A stretch of DNA of 12,039 nucleotides from Candidatus Pacearchaeota archaeon (GCA_002686195.1 NZAS01000137.1:1-12039), one strand, 5' to 3'. Positions 1-6,112 are shown, counted from the stretch's first letter. Numbers and translations: made by a program. The notes: generated from the sequence alone by a model not told the origin.

Positions 1-7
1 ATAAAAG

Positions 8-93
8 TGGTAGGGACGGTGGGACTCGAACCCACAAGGTCTTTGACCGACAGATTTTAAGTCTGTTGCGTATACCAATTCCGCCACATCCCC
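8..93 (-). tRNA. tRNA-Leu (anticodon UAA), CCA encoded
   Basis: On the minus strand an 86-nt cloverleaf is visible. The acceptor stem is GGGGATG paired with CGTCCCT (with G-T wobbles), the discriminator is A and an encoded CCA follows at positions 10-8. The anticodon stem ACAGA/TCTGT encloses loop CTTAAAA, giving anticodon TAA, which reads the leucine codon UUA. A long variable arm (GGTC-AAA-GACC) marks it as a class II tRNA, and the T arm is GTGGG-TTCGAGT-CCCAC. It lies 14 nt downstream of the tilS stop codon and is probably on the same transcript. Encoded CCA is usual for tRNAs of many bacteria and their phages. UUA is a common leucine codon in this AT-rich window. Confidence 0.97.
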
Positions 94-107
94 ATTATAG
101 TCACTCG

Positions 108-800
108 TTAGATTGCGTCTACAGTTTTTCTGTATGCTTCTTCTAACTTCTTTTTTACAACCTTATGAAGCCCAGGATTTACTCTTAAAGCATTTGGCAA
201 CAAAGTATGACGAATAAAGTTACGCATATATTCTGTATTAAGATTGCTTGGGTCAATGACAAATGGAATGTTTTTGTTGTGACACCAGACAATAAGATCA
301 TCCTTTCTTGTGGTGAGAAGTGGACGAATAAAGTTATCTCTCTTATACGGTATAAGCATTGAGTTGCCATGTAGTGATGTAAAAATCCAAGTTTCTACTG
401 CATCATCAAGGTGGTGGCATGTAACAATCGGGGTATTAGAATAATAAAAGTTTGTAAGAAAATCGTAACCAACTTGATAGGTTTTGACCTCCCTATCTTT
501 AGGCCAAAGATAATCATTAAAGAATGAGTATCTTTCGTTTCGCCAGAATTCTTCTCTGGACTCTTCCTTGCGTTTTTCTCTAGACAGATTGCCAACAACA
601 AGTGGGACGCTATTTGTCTTGCAATACTCTACAACAAAAGCCTCCGCTTCTGCTGCGTGTTCTGTTCCATGATTAAAGTATAGAGCCATAACCTCTCTCC
701 TTCCATTGTTTTGAAAGAAGCTAAGTGCAGCCATACTATCAGGACCACCAGATACAGCAACGGCTATTCTATTGGGAATATTTCCAAGCAATTTAATCAT
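108..800 (-). CDS. tilS: tRNA(Ile)-lysidine synthetase, compact catalytic-domain form
   Basis: This 230-residue N-type ATP pyrophosphatase should attach lysine to C34 of tRNA-Ile(CAU), switching its decoding from AUG to AUA and its charging from Met to Ile. The PP-loop SGGPDS is at residues 17-22. The family's ESREEFWRNERY segment is at 80-91, HHLDDAVET at 129-137, RPLL at 159-162 and the RNFIRH signature at 193-198. It ends soon after the catalytic domain, whereas E. coli TilS is about 430 residues with extra C-terminal substrate-binding domains, so this is a minimal version. The start is ATG at 800 with only a weak purine-rich leader upstream. A tRNA-Leu gene follows 14 nt after the stop. 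No tRNA-Ile(CAU) gene is in the window, so its substrate is either host-encoded or elsewhere in this genome. Family assignment is firm; activity is inferred. Confidence 0.93.
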   Translation of the reverse strand: MIKLLGNIPNRIAVAVSGGPDSMAALSFFQNNGRREVMALYFNHGTEHAAEAEAFVVEYCKTNSVPLVVGNLSREKRKEESREEFWRNERYSFFNDYLWPKDREVKTYQVGYDFLTNFYYSNTPIVTCHHLDDAVETWIFTSLHGNSMLIPYKRDNFIRPLLTTRKDDLIVWCHNKNIPFVIDPSNLNTEYMRNFIRHTLLPNALRVNPGLHKVVKKKLEEAYRKTVDAI

Positions 801-874
801 AGTAAAAATCTCACACTACTACACAACTTGAAATAGTCGATGCCAAAATAAGTTTAAAATTTATTAGATTACGA

Positions 875-901
875 ATTATATTGAGCACTCAAAAATGTTA
901 A
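875..901 (-). promoter_or_regulatory. possible sigma70-like promoter for tilS-tRNA-Leu
   Basis: In the 97-nt gap between the 95-residue membrane gene and tilS, the minus strand carries a perfect -10 hexamer TATAAT (875-880). A near-consensus -35 TTAACA (896-901) lies 15 nt upstream, a short but tolerated spacer. The spacer contains a small dyad, TTGAG-CA-CTCAA (881-892), which could be an operator half-site pair or chance. The predicted start near 868 would give a leader of about 68 nt before tilS. The rest of the gap shows nothing else. Confidence 0.35.
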
Positions 902-1185
902 TGCGACATTCCATCTCCACCATCCCCAATTGCTCCCGACGCAATTAAAACGGACAAAACTTTTTCAATTGAGTCCATTCTTCTTGTGTTCATATCAGTT
1001 TTGGCTTGCAATAAAATGTATTGTCTTTGAATCAAATCAAATTCTTTTGTATTTAAGTCTATATTTTTTTCTATCAAACTGCCTCTCGTTCTATTGAGGA
1101 AGTAAATTAATATAGACATATTAAAGATAGAGGTGGCAAAAGAAACGGTTAAAAATATCCATCCAAAACTAGTTAGATCACCCAT
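898..1185 (-). CDS. small membrane protein with cytoplasmic coiled coil, unknown function
   Basis: I do not recognise this 95-residue protein. One hydrophobic segment spans about residues 8-30, followed by the basic patch NRTRG and then a long polar, heptad-like helix (about 35-80, rich in I, L, D, E, K, Q). By the positive-inside rule the C-terminal helix should face the cytoplasm. The tail is glycine-rich (GAIGDGGDG). The size and shape could suit a small phage membrane protein such as a holin accessory or an exclusion protein, but no motif decides this. The ATG at 1185 has GGAATAAG about 8 nt upstream and starts 4 nt after the stop of the preceding gene. In the first 57 residues, 4 of 8 isoleucines use ATA, the codon TilS serves. 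Confidence 0.75.
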   Translation of the reverse strand: MGDLTSFGWIFLTVSFATSIFNMSILIYFLNRTRGSLIEKNIDLNTKEFDLIQRQYILLQAKTDMNTRRMDSIEKVLSVLIASGAIGDGGDGMSH

Positions 1186-1189
1186 ATTC

Positions 1190-1510
1190 TTATTCCAAGT
1201 ATTCTGCTATTGCTTCTTTTATAAGTTCTAAATCATCATATGCTAATGAGTCAATTAGAATATCTGAAATTCCATATCTAAATTCTTCATTATCATAGTT
1301 GTTATTAATGATTTCTTTAATATCATCCAATGAAGATACATCTGATTCTAAGTCGAAAGAATACTTGTTGTGTTCATTAGCATCAGTTGCACAAGGCGTA
1401 CTTCCGCCAACCCCATATAGCTTATGGATCATGCTATCAATTTCTAAAGATTCTTTGTTTAAATCCATATTAAGAAGTTCTTTAGAAAGTTTGATCAAGT
1501 CCTCTAACAC
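1190..1510 (-). CDS. acidic protein with N-terminal LIKL helical module, unknown function
   Basis: This 106-residue protein starts at GTG 1510, preceded by a good Shine-Dalgarno (GGAG, 5-nt spacing). Residues 4-28 match a helical module, LIKL-x3-L-x6-K-[EA]-[AS]-x3-D, that also occurs in two otherwise unrelated proteins at 10992-11405 and 11408-11908. After a Gly/Ser/Thr linker the C-terminal half is strongly acidic (many D and E) and probably helical. No enzymatic motif is visible. It is the first minus-strand gene downstream of the divergent plus-strand gene at 1611, so a promoter is expected in 1511-1610, but I see no convincing one there. Function is unknown. Confidence 0.75.
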   Translation of the reverse strand: MLEDLIKLSKELLNMDLNKESLEIDSMIHKLYGVGGSTPCATDANEHNKYSFDLESDVSSLDDIKEIINNNYDNEEFRYGISDILIDSLAYDDLELIKEAIAEYLE

Positions 1511-1610
1511 TTTTGCTCCAATTCTATTATTTAATAGTATTAACTATACTATGTTCTAGCTTAATCTGGTTGAGTAGTAGAAGCAGTTTGTGTGTAAAGT
1601 GAGATAAGTT

Positions 1611-1853
1611 ATGTTAGATAAAGAGATATCAAGATTTTTTATAATTATCATAATGTTTGTGGCCTTAATTAGCTTTAATAATTTAAAAAATTCAAGTCCA
1701 AATATTGATGATCAATCTATAGATAATGTTGAAACAAATGATGATTTGGGATATGCAAAAAAGGCCATTAATTTAGCCCCATATAATGATGTAAAACAAA
1801 AAACATTATTAACAAATCCTGTTTTTATACAAAATATAAATATTGAAAATTAA
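1611..1853 (+). CDS. small membrane-anchored or exported protein, only plus-strand gene
   Basis: This 80-residue protein is unrecognised. The N terminus has charged residues (DKEISR) followed by a very hydrophobic segment (about residues 9-22, FFIIIIMFVALISF), reading as a signal-anchor or uncleaved signal peptide. The rest is polar, rich in N, D and K, and likely disordered or extracytoplasmic. The ATG has GTGAG about 7 nt upstream, a moderate ribosome site. By hand count it is about 22% GC (53 of 243 bases), the lowest in the window. It faces the opposite way to every other gene, being divergent from the 106-residue gene and convergent with the 107-residue gene, overlapping the latter by 4 nt. 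This layout is typical of a late-acquired cargo gene. A chance open frame in AT-rich DNA is the main alternative. Confidence 0.55.
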   Translation: MLDKEISRFFIIIIMFVALISFNNLKNSSPNIDDQSIDNVETNDDLGYAKKAINLAPYNDVKQKTLLTNPVFIQNINIEN

Positions 1854-1861
1854 TTTTCAAT
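1842..1861. terminator. 20-nt perfect palindrome at convergent gene ends
   Basis: The sequence ATTGAAAATT-AATTTTCAAT is a perfect palindrome exactly where the plus-strand gene (stop at 1851-1853) meets the minus-strand gene (stop at 1850-1852). As RNA from either strand it can form a 7-bp stem with a 6-nt loop and internal T runs. A shared bidirectional terminator is plausible by position. The stem has only one G-C pair, so it is weak, and a protein-binding site is an alternative. Confidence 0.4.
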
Positions 1862-2173
1862 TAAAGCTGTTTTCCTATCAAATCTAGAATATGCATCAAA
1901 GTGCATTTTGTCAATGAAATCTAAAAACAAATCCGATGTAGGGAAGACCACTGTAGACACAATGGCCCCACCAGAGGGTTTTGCTATACAGAATGTTAAA
2001 ACGGGGAATGGAGCTGGCTCAAAGCCTTCCTGCCCAACCATTGAAACGAATCCTCGCATATCATCTGTGCTGGCTTCAAACGGTATAGTCAATAGAATTC
2101 TACCGCCTAAGCCTTCTTGCTCTTCCCAAATTGATTGAGGAGTTTCTTCGTCAAGTTTTGCTGCTATAGTCAT
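1850..2173 (-). CDS. unknown 107-residue protein
   Basis: I do not recognise this protein. It is soluble-looking with no signal or membrane segment. Alternating hydrophobic stretches (RILLTIPFE, FPVLTFCIA, IVSTVVFPT) suggest a small mixed alpha/beta fold, followed by a C-terminal helix (about residues 80-95). The ATG at 2173 is preceded by AAGGAC and AAAGGC within 12 nt, a strong ribosome site. It is convergent with the plus-strand gene, sharing 4 nt at the stops. The next gene upstream on the same strand ends 20 nt away, so it is probably co-transcribed with 2194-2484. Confidence 0.75.
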   Translation of the reverse strand: MTIAAKLDEETPQSIWEEQEGLGGRILLTIPFEASTDDMRGFVSMVGQEGFEPAPFPVLTFCIAKPSGGAIVSTVVFPTSDLFLDFIDKMHFDAYSRFDRKTALIEN

Positions 2174-2193
2174 GCCTTTGTCCTTAGTGTTTG

Positions 2194-2484
2194 TTAATCT
2201 GTTTTTATTTTGTCTATTAAAAATAGTACAGGATAAGTTGATTCTTCTGTTAGTTCAACAACTTCCCAATTGGCTATGTCTTCAAATATGTCTTCTTTAT
2301 CCTTATGTCTAAAGTTGTTCCATCTAGAAAAGGATTGAATTCCTTTGTTTATCGCTCTAACTGCATCGCCTTTCCGGGGCCAAGTTTTTCCAATCTTTGT
2401 CCACTTTTTTTTGGATACAGAAGATAAATATAGATTTGTTTCAGAGTGTCTAATCTTATACCCTAAAACCTTTTTTTTGATCAT
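2194..2484 (-). CDS. small basic phage-type protein of unknown function
   Basis: This 96-residue protein is basic in its N-terminal half (MIKKKVLGYKIRH, SKKKWTKIGKTW) and acidic in the C-terminal half. The layout of a short beta-rich start (YKIRHSETNLYLSS), a tryptophan/lysine-rich turn and a final EVVELTEE strand resembles small hypothetical proteins common in tailed-phage genomes. I cannot name a family. The ATG at 2484 has GAGG with 5-nt spacing. A 43-nt gap upstream contains no clear promoter. Nucleic-acid contact is possible from the basic face but is speculation. Confidence 0.75.
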   Translation of the reverse strand: MIKKKVLGYKIRHSETNLYLSSVSKKKWTKIGKTWPRKGDAVRAINKGIQSFSRWNNFRHKDKEDIFEDIANWEVVELTEESTYPVLFLIDKIKTD

Positions 2485-2527
2485 AACAACCTCGTATAAG
2501 AGATTGTACTTAGTAAAAAAGTTATAT

Positions 2528-2779
2528 TTATTTGTTTTCCTCAGAAACTATTGTGCCAACAACTCCTGCAAACTTTTTATCATTTGACTTTGCACAATTT
2601 GAAATTGCTTCATTTATAAATTTAGAAAATCTTTTATGAGAAAATCTTTTAAGGCCTTCTTTTTCTTTAAACCACTCAATGAATTCATCATTTAAATCAA
2701 AATGCATAGTGCTGGTTCCGTCTGTATTTTCTATAATGTTTGAAATCTTAAGCCTTGCTAGGAATTCTGTGTCTGACAT
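2528..2779 (-). CDS. small protein of a duplicated phage family (copy 1)
   Basis: This 83-residue protein shares 24 of 50 aligned residues with the product of 9653-9862. The conserved core is a D-G-T turn, an acidic strand ending in FIEWFKE, and the basic helix GLKRxSxKRFxK. This copy carries an extra C-terminal tail of about 20 residues (KSNDKKFAGVVGTIVSEENK). The mix of an acidic strand and an Arg/Lys-rich helix could suit nucleic-acid or protein binding, but no known family comes to mind. The ATG at 2779 has a strong ribosome site (GAGAGG, 6-nt spacing). It lies in a run of small genes with the same orientation. Confidence 0.8.
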   Translation of the reverse strand: MSDTEFLARLKISNIIENTDGTSTMHFDLNDEFIEWFKEKEGLKRFSHKRFSKFINEAISNCAKSNDKKFAGVVGTIVSEENK

Positions 2780-2797
2780 TTTTTACCTCTCTAAGTA

Positions 2798-3073
2798 TTA
2801 ACTTTTAAACAAAGACTTTATCCAAGACTTTTTCTTTTTATCTTTTTTTACAACAGTATTTTCAATACCATCTTTGCTTATTTTCCAAATAGCTTCATCA
2901 AAAAATTCTTTATTAGAATCATTTTCTTCACCATAAGGATAAGGCAATACTTCTCCCTTTAATGTTAAGTGTATTATACTTTTCTTTTTATCGAAATCAA
3001 CATGAGATATATTATTAGATATAGAATCTCGAAGCGCCCGATATATAACCTCTACTATATTTACTTCTGACAC
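2798..3073 (-). CDS. small protein with basic C-terminal tail, unknown function
   Basis: This 91-residue protein is unrecognised. It starts at GTG 3073, inside the last codons of the CYTH gene (13-nt overlap), with only a weak ribosome site, so translational coupling to the upstream gene is likely. A helical start (about residues 4-20) leads to beta-like stretches (SHVDFDKKKSIIHLTLKG). The C terminus is strongly basic (VVKKDKKKKSWIKSLFKS), an amphipathic tail that could bind membrane or nucleic acid. The function is open. Confidence 0.7.
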   Translation of the reverse strand: MSEVNIVEVIYRALRDSISNNISHVDFDKKKSIIHLTLKGEVLPYPYGEENDSNKEFFDEAIWKISKDGIENTVVKKDKKKKSWIKSLFKS

Positions 3074-3630
3074 TCTGATGTTCTTTCTTCTGTAAAGATT
3101 TCATATAATGATCTAGATTCTTTTTCTAAAGTTTTTAACTTAAGCATCTTTTCCCACCTGTTAATGACAGCAACACCTTCTCTTACTGAACTATAGTCTA
3201 TAGCCTCTAACTCGACAACACTTCTGCCGTCAGATAATGTATAGTAAGATACATCGCAATCATCAAAGTTCCAAATCCAAGCCTCTTTATAGACCTGAAA
3301 AGCTTTTCCGTAACCGCTTAGGGTTAAAAATTCTACAATTGCTGAATCTTCATTGTCAGTAACATTTAAATTTATTTCGGTTCTAACAACGTTTTCTCTT
3401 TCTTTTCTTTTCAGTGTTAACTCATATCTTCCGCCGCCTTTTCTGAAGCGAACAAAATCTACTCCATCACCGTTTGTTCTTGTATAATAATCATCGCAAG
3501 AAACTACATAAATAACTTCTGGCATTTCCCACTCAGATTCTTTAGATACAACATTTTCAATTCTTTTTAAGAATTCTTCTTTAGGCAAATCAAATGCCCA
3601 ATATTTATATTCTATTTCTTTATAGTCCAT
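3061..3630 (-). CDS. CYTH-domain (triphosphate tunnel) protein
   Basis: This 189-residue protein matches the CYTH/triphosphate tunnel metalloenzyme fold, whose members hydrolyse triphosphates (thiamine triphosphate, inorganic triphosphate, RNA 5' ends) or make cAMP (class IV cyclases). The diagnostic N-terminal ExExK is E5-I-E7-Y-K9. Further tunnel residues follow in the expected order: R61-x-R63, K74 and K76, R83-x-E85, K115, D126 and the closing E140-x-E142. The start is set at ATG 3630 because AGGAG sits 5 nt upstream; the longer reading would begin at TTG 3660 with no ribosome site. No catalytic residue looks missing, but the substrate cannot be read from sequence. A 46-nt gap containing an AT-rich hairpin separates it from asnB. 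The stop overlaps the next gene's start. Confidence 0.82.
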   Translation of the reverse strand: MDYKEIEYKYWAFDLPKEEFLKRIENVVSKESEWEMPEVIYVVSCDDYYTRTNGDGVDFVRFRKGGGRYELTLKRKERENVVRTEINLNVTDNEDSAIVEFLTLSGYGKAFQVYKEAWIWNFDDCDVSYYTLSDGRSVVELEAIDYSSVREGVAVINRWEKMLKLKTLEKESRSLYEIFTEERTSECQK

Positions 3631-3658
3631 GTAAACTCCTAATATATGAGAACCTTTC

Positions 3659-3681
3659 AATGATATAGTTTATATATCATT
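3659..3681 (-). promoter_or_regulatory. perfect 9-bp AT-rich hairpin between asnB and CYTH gene
   Basis: Arms AATGATATA and TATATCATT pair perfectly over 9 bp around a 5-nt loop. The hairpin includes the asnB stop codon (3677-3679) and ends about 18 nt before the ribosome site of the CYTH gene. On the minus-strand transcript no U tract follows (GAAAGG), so it is not an intrinsic terminator. An mRNA processing or stability element is plausible; chance in AT-rich DNA is possible. Confidence 0.4.
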
Positions 3682-5329
3682 CTTTATAATTGCCAAGCTC
3701 TCTAGCCGAAGGATCAATAACATCTGTCCATTTTGGCATCCAAAAATGAGGAATTAAATTATCATGTTTACCATCTTCAAAATAATTATTGAAAATTTTT
3801 CTATAGAAAAAACTTTCTTTAAGAAGTGGTTTACAATGAGTTATTGCTTCCGAAGCTTTTTCAAACTCTTCATCGCCAATCATAGTGTCAATATATTCCT
3901 TAAGAGATTTGTGCCATGAGCTTTTAATGCTGCTAACTCCATCTGAGAAAGCACATTTATGTCTCCACAAAACATCTGTTGGTAAAAGATTATCTTCTTC
4001 AAAGGCTTTTCTTAATAAATGTTTTTCAATCCTATTAACTTTATCAAAGATTTTGTGTTCTGGAGGGATGCTCATATAAAAATCAACAAAAGCCTTGTCC
4101 AAGAACGGAGTTCTCGCCTCCAGCCCATTAGAACTTATACTTCTATCTGATCTTAATACATCAAACATATATAGTTCTCGCAATAATCTAGATGATTCAT
4201 TGTGAATATCCATAGGGGTTGGAGCATTTATGTTGTAAACATAACCACAACAAGCTTCATCGGCACCATCTCCATTAAAGATTACTTTGCAATCTGTATT
4301 TTCTTTAATAAATCTTGACACAAGATAGTTTCCAACACTAGCTCTAACCGTTGTTGTGTCAAATGATTCAATCTTATATATAACTTCCTCTATTGCGCTC
4401 AAAAATTCTAGCTCTGATAGCTCAACCTCATTATGGTCACTGTCGATATGGTTGGCAACTTTTTTTGCATATTCCAAATCAGGACTTCCATTCATGCCTA
4501 TACTAAAAGTTTTAACTGGAGACTTATCCTCAAGGTCTGGAAACATTTTCCACTCATCATCAATAAGCCTGTATCCCTTTTTCATATGACAAACTAAAGA
4601 CGCTATAAGACTTGAATCAAGACCTCCCGATAACAAGCATCCAATCTCCCTATCTGACATCAATCTTTTCTCTACAGCTTTTACCAAGCTTCGCCTTATA
4701 CCTTTTAGGATTTCATCTTCCGAAAGATTATTGTCTATATTATATTCACAACAATAATGTGAAGTAAATGATTCTGGATCTTCTGAACTCCACCATGTTC
4801 CTGGAGGCATGGGTATTATTGTGTGACAAAGATCGACCAAAGCCTTTGCTTCTGATGCAAAAAAGATCTCTCCGTTAATATCTGTTTGTCCAAAAAATGC
4901 TGGCCGGACCCCAAATGGATCTCTTGCGGCATAAAGTATATCTGTATTTCCATCATATAAGGTGAAGGCAAAGACTCCATCTAACATGGGTAGAGTTTTT
5001 TCTATTCCAAACTTTTTATAAAGATGTAATATAATTTCACAATCAGAGTTAGAGTATGTATCAAAGCCAAAGCGTGACCTTAACTCTTTATGGTTATAGA
5101 TTTCTCCATTACAAACAATAGATATCTTTGAATCCTCTGGCAAAAACAAAGGCTGATCTCCAAGATCAGATGTATCAATGATTGAAAGCCTATGAAAGAA
5201 AAAGGTAACATCAGAAGCTACTTTGGCATGCTTTGAGTTATCCGGACCTCTATAGTTTATTCTATCAGAATGTTCGACCAGATCTGCTGTCGAAAATGTA
5301 TTTCCAAGGTATGATAAAAAACCGCACAT
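3677..5329 (-). CDS. asnB: asparagine synthetase B, glutamine-hydrolysing
   Basis: This 550-residue enzyme is colinear with and about the same length as E. coli AsnB (554). AsnB makes asparagine from aspartate, ATP and glutamine-derived ammonia. The class II glutaminase domain has catalytic Cys2 after Met removal, R27-G-P-D30, R47, N74-G-E76-IYN and S94-D95-C-E. The synthetase domain has the ATP pyrophosphatase loop SGGLDSS at 233-239, the NGDGADE loop, and the GLEARTPFLDK segment typical of true AsnB. The ATG at 5329 has AAGGAC with 6-nt spacing. Its start codon is separated by no base from the stop of the 134-residue gene, so the two are probably co-translated. All key residues are intact, so it should be active as an asparagine synthetase. 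Use of another acceptor carboxylate is less likely but cannot be excluded. Confidence 0.95.
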   Translation of the reverse strand: MCGFLSYLGNTFSTADLVEHSDRINYRGPDNSKHAKVASDVTFFFHRLSIIDTSDLGDQPLFLPEDSKISIVCNGEIYNHKELRSRFGFDTYSNSDCEIILHLYKKFGIEKTLPMLDGVFAFTLYDGNTDILYAARDPFGVRPAFFGQTDINGEIFFASEAKALVDLCHTIIPMPPGTWWSSEDPESFTSHYCCEYNIDNNLSEDEILKGIRRSLVKAVEKRLMSDREIGCLLSGGLDSSLIASLVCHMKKGYRLIDDEWKMFPDLEDKSPVKTFSIGMNGSPDLEYAKKVANHIDSDHNEVELSELEFLSAIEEVIYKIESFDTTTVRASVGNYLVSRFIKENTDCKVIFNGDGADEACCGYVYNINAPTPMDIHNESSRLLRELYMFDVLRSDRSISSNGLEARTPFLDKAFVDFYMSIPPEHKIFDKVNRIEKHLLRKAFEEDNLLPTDVLWRHKCAFSDGVSSIKSSWHKSLKEYIDTMIGDEEFEKASEAITHCKPLLKESFFYRKIFNNYFEDGKHDNLIPHFWMPKWTDVIDPSARELGNYKE

Positions 5330-5734
5330 TTAATTGTCCTTTTGTAATATAGAAAAGTTAAAAGCATCAAAGATATCATAACCATTTTCTGTTGCTAAAA
5401 TATCAGTTTTTAACATTGCAAGCTCTATATTAGGTTCGCGAAAATTAATATGATCAAATCTTTTCTGCCTACTTCCTCTGACTAGACAAAAAACTTCTGA
5501 TAATTTATCTCTAAAACGCTCTGTATTTCTAAACTCTACGGGGCCTGTATAGATAGGGAAAACGACCGTTGCTATTTCTGCTCTTCTTTTCCAGGTTGGC
5601 TCTGTATTTCTAAAGTAGATTTCAGAATCTATTTCATCAGACCTATGAGCGCCAATATAAAAGTCAAAATGATGTTTAGAAAAAACGCTATACATCATTT
5701 TAACCCAAGGCATTAGAGAGGGTGCATTACTCAT
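5330..5734 (-). CDS. unknown 134-residue protein abutting asnB
   Basis: I do not recognise this protein. It is soluble-looking and rich in aromatic and charged residues, with no clear motif. An internal pentapeptide FRNTE occurs twice, 27 codons apart, and the DNA beneath it is a 16-nt perfect direct repeat (5518-5533 and 5599-5614). The ATG at 5734 lies 2 nt past the stop of the SET gene with only GAAG directly before it, so translation is probably coupled. Its stop directly touches the asnB start. This sandwich position suggests expression in fixed ratio with AsnB and the SET protein, but no role can be assigned. Confidence 0.75.
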   Translation of the reverse strand: MSNAPSLMPWVKMMYSVFSKHHFDFYIGAHRSDEIDSEIYFRNTEPTWKRRAEIATVVFPIYTGPVEFRNTERFRDKLSEVFCLVRGSRQKRFDHINFREPNIELAMLKTDILATENGYDIFDAFNFSILQKDN

Positions 5735-5736
5735 CT

Positions 5737-6111
5737 TCAGTTAGGCAGACTTCCGCTTATAAGCTTGTTGCAACATGAACATATAAATGGGCCAGCCATA
5801 ACTGTTTCGTTATCTGAATAATCAAAGGTTACTTCATCATCTACATTTATTTCTTTGATTGCAATAACCTTGTGACCGTCTATTTTGCAAGAGGGGTTAC
5901 AGTTATGGTTTATAAATGCGCCAATTTTATCTTCAATATGCTTATTTTTTGCAACCTGAATAGATGTACGAGTCGGCCTATGCAATACCTCTCCGCTCAA
6001 ATACAGAACCGTTTGATTAGCATCAAACTTTCGTTTAACAAAGATACCGCTCTGTCCAGGCTTGTTTGTTATTGGGGCTATACAAAGACTGTTTAGGTCT
6101 AAGTCTTTCAT
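5737..6111 (-). CDS. SET-domain protein (lysine methyltransferase-like)
   Basis: SET domains use S-adenosylmethionine to methylate lysine side chains. This 124-residue protein is close to a minimal SET fold. A G-x-S/G-IFVKRKFDANQTV start (residues 19-35) is followed by the pseudoknot motif FINHNCNPSC (66-75), in the SAM- and substrate-binding core, and DEVTFDYS (92-99) with the catalytic-type Tyr98. A post-SET-like FICSCC (109-114) follows, but the usual later Cys of CxC-x4-C is absent (I118-S119-G120), so zinc binding may differ. The ATG at 6111 has AAGGA about 8 nt upstream, one base beyond the deaminase stop. SET proteins are frequent in eukaryotes and scattered in bacteria; in a phage the target could be a host or virion protein. 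Fold assignment is strong, substrate unknown. Confidence 0.85.
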   Translation of the reverse strand: MKDLDLNSLCIAPITNKPGQSGIFVKRKFDANQTVLYLSGEVLHRPTRTSIQVAKNKHIEDKIGAFINHNCNPSCKIDGHKVIAIKEINVDDEVTFDYSDNETVMAGPFICSCCNKLISGSLPN

Positions 6112-6112
6112 T

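Noticed and set aside
94..99. TATAAT on the minus strand directly before the tRNA-Leu gene
   Set aside because: It touches the mature tRNA 5' end, leaving no room for a start site, and no -35 is present; co-transcription with tilS is simpler.
891..909. AATGT/ACATT hairpin with T run at the end of the 95-residue gene, a possible terminator
   Set aside because: Only 5 bp with a single G-C pair, and it overlaps a better promoter candidate; too weak to call.
1299..1559. 86-codon plus-strand open frame
   Set aside because: Antisense to the 106-residue gene, which has a good ribosome site and the shared LIKL module; the plus-strand frame has neither support.
1511..1610. Divergent promoter pair expected between the 106-residue gene and the plus-strand gene
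   Set aside because: Some TATACT/TATAGT-like hexamers exist but none has a matching -35 at 15-19 nt on either strand.
3602..3609. T4-late-promoter-like TATAAATA on the minus strand
   Set aside because: It encodes part of the conserved ExExK region of the CYTH protein and is not upstream of a gene start.
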